A stretch of 64,000 nt of DNA from Bacteroidota bacterium (GCA_020056225.1 JAGVIE010000038.1:1-64000); one strand, 5' to 3'. Shown: positions 27,078-37,247, counted from the first letter of the stretch. Notes: generated by a model from the letters alone, not told the origin. Numbers and translations: made by a program.

Positions 27078-27682
27078 TTGTTTTATCCTTTTGTTGTGTA
27101 TAAAGTTTATTATCATTTCATCACCATCATTGTGTCCAAATATATACAAGCGCATTAAAATAAAACACCCACCTCACTCCGGCTTGTCCCGTCTGACGCT
27201 GGTGCGTCAGACGAGATTGCTCGGAATGCAAGTGGGTTGTTTTAACTTCTCTTATCATTACACGTACCTCTGTCATTTTAAGACACCTCTTTGTGCAATA
27301 AATTATCTTTATTTTTCTTCTCAACAAATTGCTGAGAACTATCAATTAGATTTCTATCTTACTTTTACTATCCTCAATTCTGGTATTAGTATGGGGGAAT
27401 GAACAGTAGCAATTTATATCTTATTTTTTTGAAAAACAAATCATCTTAATGAACCAATGCCCCGCAACGCCTTATGTCATAAGGAGTTATCAGTGCTAAT
27501 GGGGGTATTTTTATGCGAATGATTAACAAACATTTTTGTGCAATTCAGAAATCTCTCAACCTTGTATTTGAAAATGAAGTGCATAAGGAAAAAGATGGGA
27601 ATGGGTATGTTCGTTTCAGTCAATACTGCTATATGCGTGGTTAGCTTTCACTAAATTCGCAGCGATAGAATGCGTTGCACAA
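27078..27682. other. Gap of about 600 bp with a palindrome and a possible gene-end remnant
   Basis: No convincing gene. It contains an 80-bp imperfect palindrome (27164-27242, listed separately) and, at 27113-27130 on the minus strand, an 18-bp stretch encoding MMVMK plus stop that matches 17 of 18 bases of the actual end of the T9SS gene next to it (26172-26189). That suggests a lost or recombined copy of a neighbouring T9SS gene. The rest (27243-27682) is AT-rich and featureless to me. Confidence 0.45.
27164..27242. repeat. Large imperfect palindrome
   Basis: Centre: GTCTGACGC (27191-27199) / GCGTCAGAC (27204-27212), perfect, with loop TGGT. Outer: AACACCCAC (27164-27172) / GTGGGTTGTT (27232-27241) with one bulged base. 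The intervening flanks partly pair (CTCCG / CGGAA). It could be a strong bidirectional stem or a small non-autonomous repeat; no target-site duplication is evident. Confidence 0.65.
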
Positions 27683-28996
27683 TCAAACACGTTTCATCAC
27701 GGCAACAAAAAATCCATCCGTGTTGGAACAATGAGGATACATCGTAATAGTTGAATTGTTCAGAGAAAGGCCGAGTTTTGCGAAGTCTTCACCCGGATGA
27801 ACAAGTTGAAAATCGGTGGAAGAGTTTAAAAAATGATTTACAATCTCATCATTTTCCTTTCTGAAAAGCGAGCATGTTGCGTAGACAAGTTTTCCGCCCG
27901 GCTTCACGAATTGAGAATTGAAGCTGAGAATATTTTTTTGTTTCTCTGCATACTGCTCGACAAGAGGTTCTGTTATGCCCCACTTCATCCATGGACTGCG
28001 GCGGATTGTGCCAGCACCACTGCAAGGCGCATCTACAAGAACAAGATCGGCTTTGTGGTAAAATTCTTCTGCTCGCAGGTCTTTGTTAAGTCTTGTTTTG
28101 ATAATACTCACACCGGCACGCTTTGCCCGCTTCTCAAGCTCTGTCAATCTGTATTTGTCCACGTCAATCGCTATAATTTCACCATCATTCTTCATCAATT
28201 GAGCCATGTGCAGAGATTTACCGCCAGCCCCGGCACAGGCATCGATCACGATTTCTCCGGGGTGCGGGTCGGCAATCCGGGAAACAAGCTGACTTCCCTC
28301 GTCCTGAATTTCATACCAACCATCTAAAAAAGAGCTTGACGATAAATTGTGAAATCTCTTTCGCGAGATAAGTCCTGCGGGAGAGATATTTGATAGCTCG
28401 GTTTCGATTCCTTCTTTTAGCAATCGCGATTGACAATCTTCACGCGTTGTTTTCAATAAGTTGACACGCAGTGAAACACCCGGGTTGGAATTAAGCGCCT
28501 GCAATAAGTTTTCAGTCTCACCGCCGATCTGTTCCTGCCATTCGCTCACCATCCAATCGGGGAAAGAATATTTCACCCCCAGTTGAGCGATCGGTTCGGA
28601 GGCAAGGAAGTCAAGATTTTTATGATTGGTAATCCACCCCGTAAATTGTTCAAGATCTATTTTAGGAAAATAAATTTTCCAAAACGCGGGGGAAAGATTT
28701 GATTTATTTTCAATTGTCAGGAGATAAACAACATACATCGGGAGATGGCGAATATGCGGACCCTCAAGCTCTGTTGTTCCCGGATTATCGGCAACGAATT
28801 GTTTGACCAAAGTCTTTATAAGTCTGCGGTGACGAATCATCCCGTACACAGCGTCGGAAATAAATCGCCTGTCGTGTGAACCTAAGTATTTTTTTTGTCT
28901 GAAAAAATCTCCCGCAAGACGATCAGCCGGCTGGTTCTGTCCGTCAATATGCTCGAAAAGCTGAAGGACGTGACCGACGAGTGACGAAGTGTTCAT
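27683..28996 (-). CDS. RsmB-type rRNA (cytosine-C5) methyltransferase
   Basis: 437 residues. N-terminal NusB-like helical region, then a Rossmann methyltransferase of the NOL1/NOP2/Sun family: SAM motif DACAGAGGKSLHMAQ, motif IV DAPCSGAGTIRRSP (Cys for release) and motif VI YATCSLFRKEND (nucleophilic Cys). RsmB methylates C967 of 16S rRNA; assignment to exactly this site is by family resemblance. The start at 28996 (MNTSSLVGHVL) is preferred over 29074 because it forms a 4-bp ATGA overlap with the stop of the upstream isoaspartyl peptidase gene, indicating translational coupling, and the longer N-terminus looks like translation of that gene's end in another frame. Confidence 0.9.
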   Translation of the reverse strand: MNTSSLVGHVLQLFEHIDGQNQPADRLAGDFFRQKKYLGSHDRRFISDAVYGMIRHRRLIKTLVKQFVADNPGTTELEGPHIRHLPMYVVYLLTIENKSNLSPAFWKIYFPKIDLEQFTGWITNHKNLDFLASEPIAQLGVKYSFPDWMVSEWQEQIGGETENLLQALNSNPGVSLRVNLLKTTREDCQSRLLKEGIETELSNISPAGLISRKRFHNLSSSSFLDGWYEIQDEGSQLVSRIADPHPGEIVIDACAGAGGKSLHMAQLMKNDGEIIAIDVDKYRLTELEKRAKRAGVSIIKTRLNKDLRAEEFYHKADLVLVDAPCSGAGTIRRSPWMKWGITEPLVEQYAEKQKNILSFNSQFVKPGGKLVYATCSLFRKENDEIVNHFLNSSTDFQLVHPGEDFAKLGLSLNNSTITMYPHCSNTDGFFVAVMKRV

Positions 28997-29901
28997 ATTG
29001 CAACAAAAGGTTCTGCCATCTTCGCGTTGATGTACGCACGAGCCATGCGCGGCGTGTTGTAGGAAACCCCGCACTTCCCGTGTTTATTCATCACGATAAC
29101 GCCGCCGAATCCATCCACCTTACGGTGCAATATTTCAATTCCTTTCATTGCGGCTTCCTGCGGATGACCTCCGTTTATCTCCATCAAATCGATCACAGTT
29201 TTTGCCATTACTACTTTGATCATCGCTTCTCCCCAGCCGGTGGTCGATACGCCGCCGGTCTCGTTATCCGCGTATGTGCCGCAGCCGATGAGGGGTGAGT
29301 CGCCGATGCGTCCGGGATATTTATTCATTGTTCCGCCTGTCGATGTTCCGGCACAAACATTTCCATCCTTATCGAGAGCGACAGCACCAACTGTATCGGA
29401 GGGCCGCTTCGGTTTGCTGAATGCTTCCTTCGTTTTAAAATTTTTCCTCAACTTCAATGATTCCCAGCGGTCAAATTCCCGCTTTGTAATGAGTTCTTCG
29501 GGCTTGCACAATTCACAGCCGTGCTCTTTGGCAAATCTTTCGGCGCCATCGCCAACGAATAGGATGTGCTCGCTTTCCGCTAAAATTTTCCTCGCGAGCG
29601 AAATTGGGTTTCGTATCCGCTGTACGGCGGCAACGGCTCCGCATCGGAGTGTTTTGCCGCTCATTATGCTCGCGTCTAATTCAACGCGCCCGATCAGATT
29701 AAGGTGCGATCCATAACCCGCATCGAACGTCGGATCGTTTTCCATTGTGCGTATCGCTTGCTCGACAGCATCTATAGCTGTGCCGCCGGATCGTAAAGTA
29801 TTCCACCCGGTTTTTAGAGTGTGCAGGCATCCTTTGCGGTGAGCATCAATCTCGGCGTCGGGAATATCCCATGCGCCGCCGTGTACTATGAGAGAAATCA
29901 T
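28993..29901 (-). CDS. Isoaspartyl peptidase / L-asparaginase (Ntn hydrolase)
   Basis: 302 residues, the family length. The protein is made as a precursor that cleaves itself before a threonine; here the SDTVGAVALD motif places the nucleophile at Thr170. The N-terminal VHGGAW motif and the GGVSTTGWGEAMIK glycine/threonine-rich substrate loop are also present. Family members remove beta-aspartyl residues from damaged or storage peptides and hydrolyse asparagine. There is no signal peptide, so it should be cytoplasmic. It overlaps the rsmB-type gene by 4 bp and lies 134 bp downstream of clpB. Confidence 0.93.
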   Translation of the reverse strand: MISLIVHGGAWDIPDAEIDAHRKGCLHTLKTGWNTLRSGGTAIDAVEQAIRTMENDPTFDAGYGSHLNLIGRVELDASIMSGKTLRCGAVAAVQRIRNPISLARKILAESEHILFVGDGAERFAKEHGCELCKPEELITKREFDRWESLKLRKNFKTKEAFSKPKRPSDTVGAVALDKDGNVCAGTSTGGTMNKYPGRIGDSPLIGCGTYADNETGGVSTTGWGEAMIKVVMAKTVIDLMEINGGHPQEAAMKGIEILHRKVDGFGGVIVMNKHGKCGVSYNTPRMARAYINAKMAEPFVAI

Positions 29902-30035
29902 AAGAAATGAAATTCAGTGAAAAATCTTTTATTCAAGTTACAAAAATTGGAAAGGATTCGCAATCCGCAGACAGACGGGAGGGCAGGACCAAACTCAATG
30001 GCTGGACTGAGTCAATCCCACCCACCCGAAAAAAT

Positions 30036-32675
30036 TTATTTGATAACTTCGGCTGTTGTTTTCTTCACGATCTGGATGAGTCCGCGCTTATCAAGCGACA
30101 TTTCAATTATATCGCCTTCATTAATGGAGCCGGAGAGCATCTCTTCCGATAATTTGTTGACAACATATTTTTGGATGACCCGCTTTAAAGGCCTTGCCCC
30201 AAGCGCCGGATCGTATCCAAGTTTGATGAGCCATTCTTTCGCTTCATCGGTGAAATCAATCCCGATGTTTTTCTGTTTCAGCATCGATTGGACACGCCTG
30301 AGCTGAAGTCCGACTATCTTTTTTAAATCCTCTTTATTCAAAAGTTTGAAAAGAATAATCTCATCTATACGATTGAGGAATTCAGAACGAATTGATTGGC
30401 GCAGCATCTCGAAGAGAGCGATTCGCAGGTCACTGTAGATTTTTTCCAGCTCATCGTTAGAAATTATTTCCCCGCCCAATTGCTCTTGAATCATCTGCGA
30501 GCCAAGGTTCGAGGTCATGATGATGATAGTGTTCTTGAAGTTCACCGTTCGACCCTTACTATCCGTAAGCCTGCCTTCATCGAGAACCTGCAGCAAGAGA
30601 TTGAAAACTTCCGGATGCGCTTTCTCGATTTCGTCGAGCAAAACTACAGAATACGGTTTGCGCCTGACGGCTTCGGTTAATTGTCCGCCCTCCTCATAGC
30701 CGACATAACCTGGCGGTGCGCCGATAAGACGCGAAACGGAAAATTTTTCCATATACTCGCTCATATCGATGCGAATGAGTGAGTTCTCATCGTTGAAGAG
30801 AAATTCTGCAAGCGCGCGCGCCAGCTCTGTTTTGCCAACGCCTGTTGATCCCAGAAAGATAAACGAGCCGATTGGTTTTTTCTCATCCTGCAATCCCGCA
30901 CGGCTTCTTCTGATTGCATCGGCAACGGCATGAACGGCTTCCTCCTGACCGGCAAGCCGTTCATGGAGACGATCTTCAAGGTGCAGTAATTTTGTCCGCT
31001 CGCTTTCTAACATTCGATTTACAGGAACACCCGTCCAACGAGAAACAATCTCAGCGATGTCCTCGGCATCGACTTCTTCCTTTAGCATCTTCTTGTTTTT
31101 TTGGACCTCGGCAAGTTTTTTACTTGCAGTTTTCAACTCTTTCTCAAGTGACGCAATAACCCCGTAGCGAAGCTCGGCAACCTTAGCAAGATTGCCTTGC
31201 CGCTCATTCTGATCTGCTTCTGTTTTTGCTTGCTCGATATCGCCTTTCATTTTACGGATAGATTGAATCAGGTCTTTTTCGTTTTGCCAGTGTGCTCTAA
31301 GCCCGGAGCGCTGTTGGTTCAAATCGGCGAATTCTTTGTTGATTGTCTCGAGACGTGCTTGTGTCGCCTCATCCGTTTCACGCTTGACTGCTTCACGCTC
31401 GATTTCAAGTTGTTTTATCCTTCTCTCGATTTCATCAAGCTCTTCGGGAAGCGAATCGATTTCGATGCGAAGTTTTGATGCCGCCTCATCGACAAGATCG
31501 ATTGCTTTATCTGGAAGGAATCGATCGCTGATGTAGCGGTGACTCAATTGCGCCGCCGCTACAATTGCGCCATCGGTGATGCGTACACCATGATGAACTT
31601 CGTAACGTTCTTTCAAACCTCGTAGTATCGAGATAGTGTCCTCGACTGTCGGCTCATCGATGAGAACGGGCTGGAAACGGCGTTCGAGCGCAGGGTCCTT
31701 CTCGATGTGCTTGCGGTATTCATCGATAGTCGTTGCGCCGATAGCACGAAGCTCGCCTTTTGCCAGCGCGGGTTTGAGCATGTTTGCCGCGTCGACTGCA
31801 CCTTGAGCCGCGCCCGCACCGATGAGTGTATGCAGCTCATCGATGAAGAGAATAATTTCACCTTCCGATTCTGTCACTTCTTTTAAAACCGCCTTCAATC
31901 TTTCTTCAAACTGTCCGCGGAAACTTGTGCCCGCTACAAGCGTGCCCATGTCGAGTGCGATAATTCTTTTTGTCTTTAAATTTTCCGGCACATCGCCATG
32001 CGCAATGCGCTGCGCGATTCCCTCGGCGATAGCAGTTTTACCAACACCCGGCTCACCGATGAGAACCGGATTATTTTTTGTACGGCGCGAAAGAACCTGA
32101 AGCACCCTGCGGATTTCTTCATCGCGACCGATGACAGGATCGAGTTTTCCTTTGCGGGCAAGCTCGTTCAAGTCACGACCGAAACGCTGGAGCGATTGAT
32201 ATTTTTCTTCAGGAGTTTGATCTGTAACCCGCTGTGTGCCGCGGATGTCTTTCAGAGCTTTGTAGATTTGGTCCTTAGTAACACCCTGTCCGTTCAGCAA
32301 TTGCGCCGCAGTAGATTTGCCGGAGACGAGCGCGAGAAGCAAATGCTCTGTGCTGACGTACTCGTCCTTCAACGATTGCGCTTCTTTGAGCGCGACATCG
32401 AAAAGTTGTGCGAGATTTTGTCCGATGAACTGATTGCCGACGCCTGAACCCGATACCTTCGGCAGTTTCTCGACCGCCTCGTTGACTTTGATTTTTACGT
32501 AGTTGAAATTCGCTCCGATTTTTTGGAGGATGGGCGCAATAACGCCCTCGCTGTCCTGCACGAGCGCGGCAAACAGATGTTCCGGCTCGATGGATTGATT
32601 GCCGTAACTCGCCGCAATCTCCTGTGCGTTCTGGACTGCCCCCTGTGATTTAATTGTAAATTTTTGGAAGTTCAT
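30036..32675 (-). CDS. clpB: ATP-dependent chaperone ClpB
   Basis: 879 residues, full length. ClpB is the Hsp100 disaggregase that extracts proteins from aggregates and passes them to DnaK. Seen: Clp N-domain (starting [20 protein letters not shown]), first AAA+ Walker [14 protein letters not shown] near residue 205, the coiled-coil middle domain (about 410-530, rich in Glu/Arg/Lys heptads), second Walker [15 protein letters not shown] near residue 610 and Walker [12 protein letters not shown]. There is no IGL/F loop for ClpP binding, in keeping with ClpB rather than ClpA/C. Only 43 bp separate it from the SIR2-like gene upstream; dnaK is the next chaperone upstream. Confidence 0.98.
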   Translation of the reverse strand: MNFQKFTIKSQGAVQNAQEIAASYGNQSIEPEHLFAALVQDSEGVIAPILQKIGANFNYVKIKVNEAVEKLPKVSGSGVGNQFIGQNLAQLFDVALKEAQSLKDEYVSTEHLLLALVSGKSTAAQLLNGQGVTKDQIYKALKDIRGTQRVTDQTPEEKYQSLQRFGRDLNELARKGKLDPVIGRDEEIRRVLQVLSRRTKNNPVLIGEPGVGKTAIAEGIAQRIAHGDVPENLKTKRIIALDMGTLVAGTSFRGQFEERLKAVLKEVTESEGEIILFIDELHTLIGAGAAQGAVDAANMLKPALAKGELRAIGATTIDEYRKHIEKDPALERRFQPVLIDEPTVEDTISILRGLKERYEVHHGVRITDGAIVAAAQLSHRYISDRFLPDKAIDLVDEAASKLRIEIDSLPEELDEIERRIKQLEIEREAVKRETDEATQARLETINKEFADLNQQRSGLRAHWQNEKDLIQSIRKMKGDIEQAKTEADQNERQGNLAKVAELRYGVIASLEKELKTASKKLAEVQKNKKMLKEEVDAEDIAEIVSRWTGVPVNRMLESERTKLLHLEDRLHERLAGQEEAVHAVADAIRRSRAGLQDEKKPIGSFIFLGSTGVGKTELARALAEFLFNDENSLIRIDMSEYMEKFSVSRLIGAPPGYVGYEEGGQLTEAVRRKPYSVVLLDEIEKAHPEVFNLLLQVLDEGRLTDSKGRTVNFKNTIIIMTSNLGSQMIQEQLGGEIISNDELEKIYSDLRIALFEMLRQSIRSEFLNRIDEIILFKLLNKEDLKKIVGLQLRRVQSMLKQKNIGIDFTDEAKEWLIKLGYDPALGARPLKRVIQKYVVNKLSEEMLSGSINEGDIIEMSLDKRGLIQIVKKTTAEVIK

Positions 32676-32718
32676 AGATAACTCATTCTGGTCAATTTGC
32701 AGGCAATCACTGCCGCTA

Positions 32719-33876
32719 TTATAATTTCTCTTCTATATCAGCCCAAGTACACTTTTCAATTTCTTTGGATATCTTTGCTACCTTCATTGGATTATTTTCT
32801 ATTAGTCCTAAATCTACTGAGGCGTTACGCAGAAGACCCTCAGCGGAGGGATCAATAACAATCATTTTATGTTGTGGTAGCTCAAATATCCAGTTGATAA
32901 TCCGAATATTAATAACTCTATCTCGAAAACAATAACCTGAAACTATTAATCTATCTGTGTTTGACAATGACTGATAAAATTGATTGTGCAGACTTACAAA
33001 AACAGATCTATGATAATCGATTATCTTATTAGTAGTTCCAACTAAAATTAAAGGAGGATTATTGTCTGCATATACATTCTCGCTTGTATCATAAAATCCG
33101 CTCTTTGGGATTAAAACATTGTCCTGTTTCCATTCATTAAGCAGATATAAATTTTTCCAGTCTATACTGCCATGCAACTTATAAAAACGTACTTTGCCGG
33201 ACAAATCCATAGGAAAAGTATCCCACCTCTTAGCGTGATTATTTTCTTCACCAAACCGATAAATTACAAATTGTATATCCTTTTTCTGAAAATACGTTTC
33301 GAGTACTAAATCATGGTTTAATGTAAAAATCTCAATATTATCCTCTGAATATTTTAAAATTGCACTTTTTATGAAGTCTAAGTATTCGACATCTGACGGT
33401 TGTTTTTGCAATAATTCACATACAATATATTTAATGCATCTCATTACTTCAGAGGTAAGATTTAGTAAATCTAAAATTTGCCCCCCTTGAAGCATAGAAA
33501 CAATCTCGGACTCTATTTGCCTTAAAAAAACATCAACTAAGGGGTTCCCCGGGAATCCACAGAGATGTTCTTGAATTTGATTGGCAATGTAATAGATGTC
33601 CTCATAATTTGCTCTAAATTTTTCTTGTCCAAATTCTCTGTCATAATAACAATCAATTTTTTCTTTAAGAATTCTCATAAAATCTATTACAATCTTAGCT
33701 TTCTCAATACTACGTTGATTTAGCGGCGGAAAAGTTAGGCTATATATACCATCTGTTCCGAGCCGCAAATCTTTTTGCAATAATGCATTAGTAATATCAG
33801 AAGTCTTAGGCATCCCCGCTTTAATCGAATTGCCAGCACCGAAGAGAAAAGTTATATTTTCAGTTTTATTTCCCAT
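32719..33876 (-). CDS. SIR2-like domain protein, possible NADase or defence protein
   Basis: 385 residues with the Rossmann motifs of the SIR2 superfamily: [14 protein letters not shown] (10-23), [10 protein letters not shown] (184-193, the family's T.N.D), [10 protein letters not shown] (231-240; His235 in the catalytic position) and [13 protein letters not shown] (312-324). The zinc-binding CxxC module of true sirtuin deacetylases is absent. That is the profile of bacterial SIR2-like proteins of which several are NAD-degrading anti-phage effectors; whether this one is such an effector is inference. No transmembrane segment. The gene is clearly AT-richer than its neighbours (line 33301-33360 is 13 of 60 G+C, while clpB line 31681-31740 is 35 of 60), consistent with acquisition. 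It starts 6 bp after the stop of a small membrane-protein gene and lies between dnaK and clpB. Confidence 0.82.
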   Translation of the reverse strand: MGNKTENITFLFGAGNSIKAGMPKTSDITNALLQKDLRLGTDGIYSLTFPPLNQRSIEKAKIVIDFMRILKEKIDCYYDREFGQEKFRANYEDIYYIANQIQEHLCGFPGNPLVDVFLRQIESEIVSMLQGGQILDLLNLTSEVMRCIKYIVCELLQKQPSDVEYLDFIKSAILKYSEDNIEIFTLNHDLVLETYFQKKDIQFVIYRFGEENNHAKRWDTFPMDLSGKVRFYKLHGSIDWKNLYLLNEWKQDNVLIPKSGFYDTSENVYADNNPPLILVGTTNKIIDYHRSVFVSLHNQFYQSLSNTDRLIVSGYCFRDRVINIRIINWIFELPQHKMIVIDPSAEGLLRNASVDLGLIENNPMKVAKISKEIEKCTWADIEEKL

Positions 33877-33882
33877 TGTGTT

Positions 33883-34119
33883 TCATCGCTCTTTATCCTT
33901 ACCCTCACCACTCTCTTGCTCTTCCATTTTCTTTCCGGCTTTTTCTTCCATCACGTATTCTATTGCTTCTTGTTTATCCTTAGGCTGGAAGTCGTGAAAT
34001 GCGGTGAGCGTGGCTATACCATGTCCGCCGCGCCAAGAGATCCAATGTTTCTTGGTAGCATAGATTAAGAATGCCGCAACAGCAACGAGTATAATTATAA
34101 GCCAGATACTGTTTGTCAT
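33883..34119 (-). CDS. Small single-pass membrane protein, hypothetical
   Basis: 78 residues: one hydrophobic helix at about 5-20 (IWLIIILVAVAAFLIY), a basic stretch (TKKHWISWRGG), a conserved-looking central LTAFHDFQPKDKQEAIEYVM, and a Lys/Glu-rich end. It would sit in the inner membrane with its tail in the cytoplasm by the positive-inside pattern. I do not recognise a characterised family. It lies 6 bp upstream of the SIR2-like gene, so they are probably co-transcribed, and about 110 bp downstream of dnaK, beyond a hairpin repeat. A role together with the SIR2-like protein or with the chaperones are both open. Confidence 0.7.
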   Translation of the reverse strand: MTNSIWLIIILVAVAAFLIYATKKHWISWRGGHGIATLTAFHDFQPKDKQEAIEYVMEEKAGKKMEEQESGEGKDKER

Positions 34120-34146
34120 TTGCCCGATCTTTCTGACCCTCTCCCC

Positions 34147-34214
34147 GTTCCGATGACCCTTCGACTTCGCTCAGGGTGACATCGGAACACCCCTCTCCCA
34201 TTTTGGGAGAGGGG
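34147..34214. repeat. Double palindrome downstream of dnaK, acting as terminator on the minus strand
   Basis: First palindrome: GTTCCGATG (34147-34155) / CATCGGAAC (34180-34188) enclosing ACCCT / AGGGT and the TCGACTTCGCTC core shared with the repeat at 20622-20700. Second: CCCCTCTCCCA (34190-34200) / TGGGAGAGGGG (34204-34214), a perfect 11-bp stem with loop TTT, related to the element at 62391-62423. It follows the dnaK stop codon by 14 bp on the minus strand. The second stem is strong enough to attenuate read-through from dnaK into the small membrane-protein and SIR2 genes. Confidence 0.75.
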
Positions 34215-34227
34215 ATGGGGGTGACGG

Positions 34228-36180
34228 TTACTTATCCTTATCGTCAACAACTTCGTACGAGGCATCCTCAACAGCTTTATCATCTTTCTTCTTTCCACCG
34301 CTGTCTGTTGGACCTTCTTGTCCGCCTGGAGGTGGTGGTTGCTGTCCGGCTTGCTGTGCGCCGGGTTGCCCTGCCGTTGCCGATTTATACATTTCCTGAG
34401 AAGCTTCGTTCCAGGCGTTGTTAAGGGTTTCCATCTTAGCTTTGATGTCGGCTATGTTGCCGCTCTTTACTGCCGCATCGAGTGCATCCGCCGCAGATTC
34501 AACTTTCGGCTTTAAGTTTGCAGGTATCTTATCACCCAAATCTTTCATCTGCTTTCGTGTTTGGAAAACAAGATTATCTGCCTGATTCTTTGTGTCAACT
34601 TCTTCGCGGCGTTTCTTGTCTTCAGCAGAATGAGATTGAGCATCATTTTTCATTTTCTCAACTTCTTCCTTACTCAAACCGCTCGAAGAAGTGATGCGGA
34701 TGCTTTGCTCTTTGTTGGTTGCTTTATCCTTTGCCAACACGTGAAGCATACCGTTTGCATCGATATCGAACGTCACTTCGATTTGCGGTACGCCGCGCGG
34801 TGCAGGTGGAATTCCATCAAGGTGAAACCGACCAAGCGTACGGTTATCAATCGCCATTTGCCGTTCACCCTGCAGAATGTGAATCTCGACAGAGGGTTGA
34901 CTGTCGGAAGCTGTAGAAAATATTTCGCTCTTCTTTGTTGGAATAGTCGTGTTTGCCTGTATCATTTGCGTCGTTACACCGCCGAGCGTTTCGATTCCGA
35001 GCGTTAGCGGAGTTACGTCGAGAAGAAGAACATCGGTAACGTCGCCCGAAAGCACGCCGCCCTGAATAGCCGCACCGATTGCGACGACTTCATCAGGATT
35101 CACACCTTTGTGACCTTCTCTTCCGAAAATATCTTTTACCAACTGCTGAACGCGGGGTACGCGTGTCATACCACCGACGAGAATAATCTCTTCAATCTGA
35201 TTTGGGTTCAGTCCGGCATCTTTCAATGCTTTTTCAACCGGAGGCACACAGCGTTGGATCAGGTCTTCTACTAACTGTTCGAACATTGCCCGCGTGATTG
35301 TCATATTAAGATGCTTTGGACCTTCGGCGGTTGCAGTGATGAATGGAAGATTGACTTCCGTTTGCCCCAGCTGCGATAGTTCCATTTTTGCCTTCTCCGA
35401 TGCTTCACGCAAACGTTGAAGCGCCATCGGGTCTTTACGCAAATCGATTCCTTCCTGTTTTTTGAATTCGTCTGCAACGTAATCCACCAAACGCTGATCG
35501 AAATTATCTCCGCCGAGGTGAGTATCACCGTTAGTGGATTTAACTTCAAACACGCCTTCACCGAGTTCAAGAATCGAAATATCGAAAGTGCCGCCTCCGA
35601 GATCGAACACCGCGACTTTAATATCTTTGTGTTTTTTGTCCATACCATAAGCAAGCGCCGCCGCGGTCGGCTCGTTGATAATTCTGCGAACATTAAGCCC
35701 GGCAATCTCACCGGCTTCTTTGGTTGCCTGCCGCTGTGCATCGTTGAAGTATGCGGGCACCGTAATAACTGCATCGGTTATCTTTGAGCCGAGGTAATCT
35801 TCTGCGGTTTGTTTCATCTTTTGCAGAATCATCGCGCTGATTTCCGGCGGTGAATATATCCGGTCACTTATCTGAACACGCGCGGTGTTGTTTTCTCCCT
35901 GCACAACTTTGTACGGGATGAGTTTCATTTCTTCCGTTACTTCGTTTTGGAATCGTCCCATAAAACGCTTAATCGAAAAAACGGTATTTTGTGAATTCGT
36001 TACCGCTTGTCTCTTCGCCGCCTGACCGACGAGCCGTTCGCCGCCTTTTGTAAATCCAACGACCGAAGGTGTAGTACGCGCACCTTCCGAGTTTGCAATG
36101 ACGACGGGGTCTTTTCCCTCCATCACCGCAACTACCGAGTTGGTAGTCCCTAAATCAATTCCAATTATTTTTCCAGCCAT
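34228..36180 (-). CDS. dnaK: Molecular chaperone DnaK (Hsp70)
   Basis: 650 residues, full length. ATPase domain begins [16 protein letters not shown] (residues 5-20), with phosphate motif [17 protein letters not shown] and linker/adenosine region [15 protein letters not shown]. The substrate-binding beta domain ([17 protein letters not shown]) and a C-terminal lid with Gln/Pro/Gly-rich tail ending EVVDDKDK follow. Hsp70 binds exposed hydrophobic peptides with DnaJ and GrpE; neither gene is adjacent. The ribosome site AAAAGGAG lies just before the ATG. A sigma70-like promoter is visible upstream, but no CIRCE element (HrcA operator), so heat regulation is unclear. Confidence 0.98.
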   Translation of the reverse strand: MAGKIIGIDLGTTNSVVAVMEGKDPVVIANSEGARTTPSVVGFTKGGERLVGQAAKRQAVTNSQNTVFSIKRFMGRFQNEVTEEMKLIPYKVVQGENNTARVQISDRIYSPPEISAMILQKMKQTAEDYLGSKITDAVITVPAYFNDAQRQATKEAGEIAGLNVRRIINEPTAAALAYGMDKKHKDIKVAVFDLGGGTFDISILELGEGVFEVKSTNGDTHLGGDNFDQRLVDYVADEFKKQEGIDLRKDPMALQRLREASEKAKMELSQLGQTEVNLPFITATAEGPKHLNMTITRAMFEQLVEDLIQRCVPPVEKALKDAGLNPNQIEEIILVGGMTRVPRVQQLVKDIFGREGHKGVNPDEVVAIGAAIQGGVLSGDVTDVLLLDVTPLTLGIETLGGVTTQMIQANTTIPTKKSEIFSTASDSQPSVEIHILQGERQMAIDNRTLGRFHLDGIPPAPRGVPQIEVTFDIDANGMLHVLAKDKATNKEQSIRITSSSGLSKEEVEKMKNDAQSHSAEDKKRREEVDTKNQADNLVFQTRKQMKDLGDKIPANLKPKVESAADALDAAVKSGNIADIKAKMETLNNAWNEASQEMYKSATAGQPGAQQAGQQPPPPGGQEGPTDSGGKKKDDKAVEDASYEVVDDKDK

Positions 36181-36236
36181 AACTAACTCCTTTTATTGAA
36201 CAAAAATTCACCGACAGAGATAATTCTCTCCGGGTT

Positions 36237-36265
36237 TAAATATCTTTTTCCTTACTATGTCACAA
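36237..36265 (-). promoter_or_regulatory. Candidate dnaK promoter
   Basis: On the minus strand: -35 TTGTGA (36265-36260), 17-nt spacer, -10 TATTTA (36242-36237). Transcription would begin about 50 nt before the dnaK ATG. The match to the -10 consensus is partial. Confidence 0.45.
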
Positions 36266-36435
36266 TAGGTATGCCAGGAAGGATGTTTTGAAATATCGCG
36301 CATTTTATTTAAAAAATGAAGAATAATCAAGTGCAGTAGATTGATATTTTAGATCGAGATTCCCGTTCGCCTGCCATCATGGCAGTGGCAGATATTTCAT
36401 AATACTATAACTGCTGATCTGGCAGAAATCTACCC

Positions 36436-36464
36436 TTGACTTTCAAAGGCAATTTTACTACCAT
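36436..36464 (+). promoter_or_regulatory. Candidate birA promoter (leaderless)
   Basis: -35 TTGACT (36436-36441), 17-nt spacer, -10 TACCAT (36459-36464). The ATG at 36474 is only 9 nt past the -10, leaving little or no leader, and no ribosome site is present. The start CTTGACTTTCAA is shared with the promoter at 47384. Confidence 0.5.
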
Positions 36465-36473
36465 CAGAACGCA

Positions 36474-37247
36474 ATGAAAGCCAAAGAAATCCAGAGCTAC
36501 GTTACATCCCAGATCTTCGGAAAAAAAATTTTCGCATACGAAGTTGTTGAGTCAACAAACACTACGGCAAAGTCATTAATTCAAGATAGTACAGATGGAA
36601 CGATAGTGATCGCTGACGCTCAAACTGCCGGCAGGGGGCGATTGAAACGAGAATGGTTATCAGAGCCGAAAAAGAATTTAACTTTTTCGGTGATCATAAA
36701 ACCTGAAATTGCACCGGAGTTGTTTGGCGTTCTATCATTGTACGCGGGACTCTCTGTCGCAGAGGCAATAGAGAGTGTTGCAAAATTACGACCCGTTTGT
36801 AAGTGGCCCAACGACGTTATGTTAAACGGAAAAAAGTTTTGTGGAATTTTATCTGAAGCGGTTTTTAATAGAGAAATGTTAGCCGGGGTTATTGTTGGAA
36901 TCGGAATTAATATAAACCAATCGATTTTTCCGAGGGAACTTGAGTCGATTGCAACATCGTTGTTACAGGTAACCGGCAAAGAGTTAGATCGATTTAGTAT
37001 TCTTGCCGCCGTTCTTGATCGCATGGAATATAATTATACATCGATCAAAACCGGCAACTCAACCGGAATAATTGAAGGATGGAAAAAATACTCCACCATG
37101 TTCGGTAAGGAAATAACCATAAATCAAGATAAACATCCTGTCAGGGGAATCGCAAAACGGCTTGACGATGACGGCGGATTAATTTTGCTCACGAATAAAG
37201 GCGAGGAAAAATTTCTCGCAGGAGATGTCGCATTATGCTCTTGGTAA
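36474..37247 (+). CDS. birA: Biotin-[acetyl-CoA carboxylase] ligase
   Basis: 257 residues. It activates biotin as biotinyl-AMP and attaches it to the carrier protein of acetyl-CoA carboxylase. The ligase core is complete: ESTNTTAKSL near residue 26, the biotinyl-AMP loop GRGRLKREW (about 53-61), KWPNDVMLNGKKFCGIL and GIGININQ. The N-terminal DNA-binding domain of E. coli BirA is absent, so it is the enzyme-only form without repressor role. It overlaps coaX by 13 bp, so the two are translated from one mRNA. The ATG has no Shine-Dalgarno and sits immediately behind a candidate promoter, so the mRNA may be leaderless. Confidence 0.95.
   Translation: MKAKEIQSYVTSQIFGKKIFAYEVVESTNTTAKSLIQDSTDGTIVIADAQTAGRGRLKREWLSEPKKNLTFSVIIKPEIAPELFGVLSLYAGLSVAEAIESVAKLRPVCKWPNDVMLNGKKFCGILSEAVFNREMLAGVIVGIGININQSIFPRELESIATSLLQVTGKELDRFSILAAVLDRMEYNYTSIKTGNSTGIIEGWKKYSTMFGKEITINQDKHPVRGIAKRLDDDGGLILLTNKGEEKFLAGDVALCSW

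Noticed and set aside
34116-34298. Frames over the repeat between dnaK and the small membrane gene
   Set aside because: They translate the palindromic repeat and the dnaK end in other frames.
36181-36473. CIRCE (HrcA) operator upstream of dnaK
   Set aside because: No TTAGCACTC...GAGTGCTAA pattern was found; only a weak AGAGA/TCTCT palindrome at 36216-36229.
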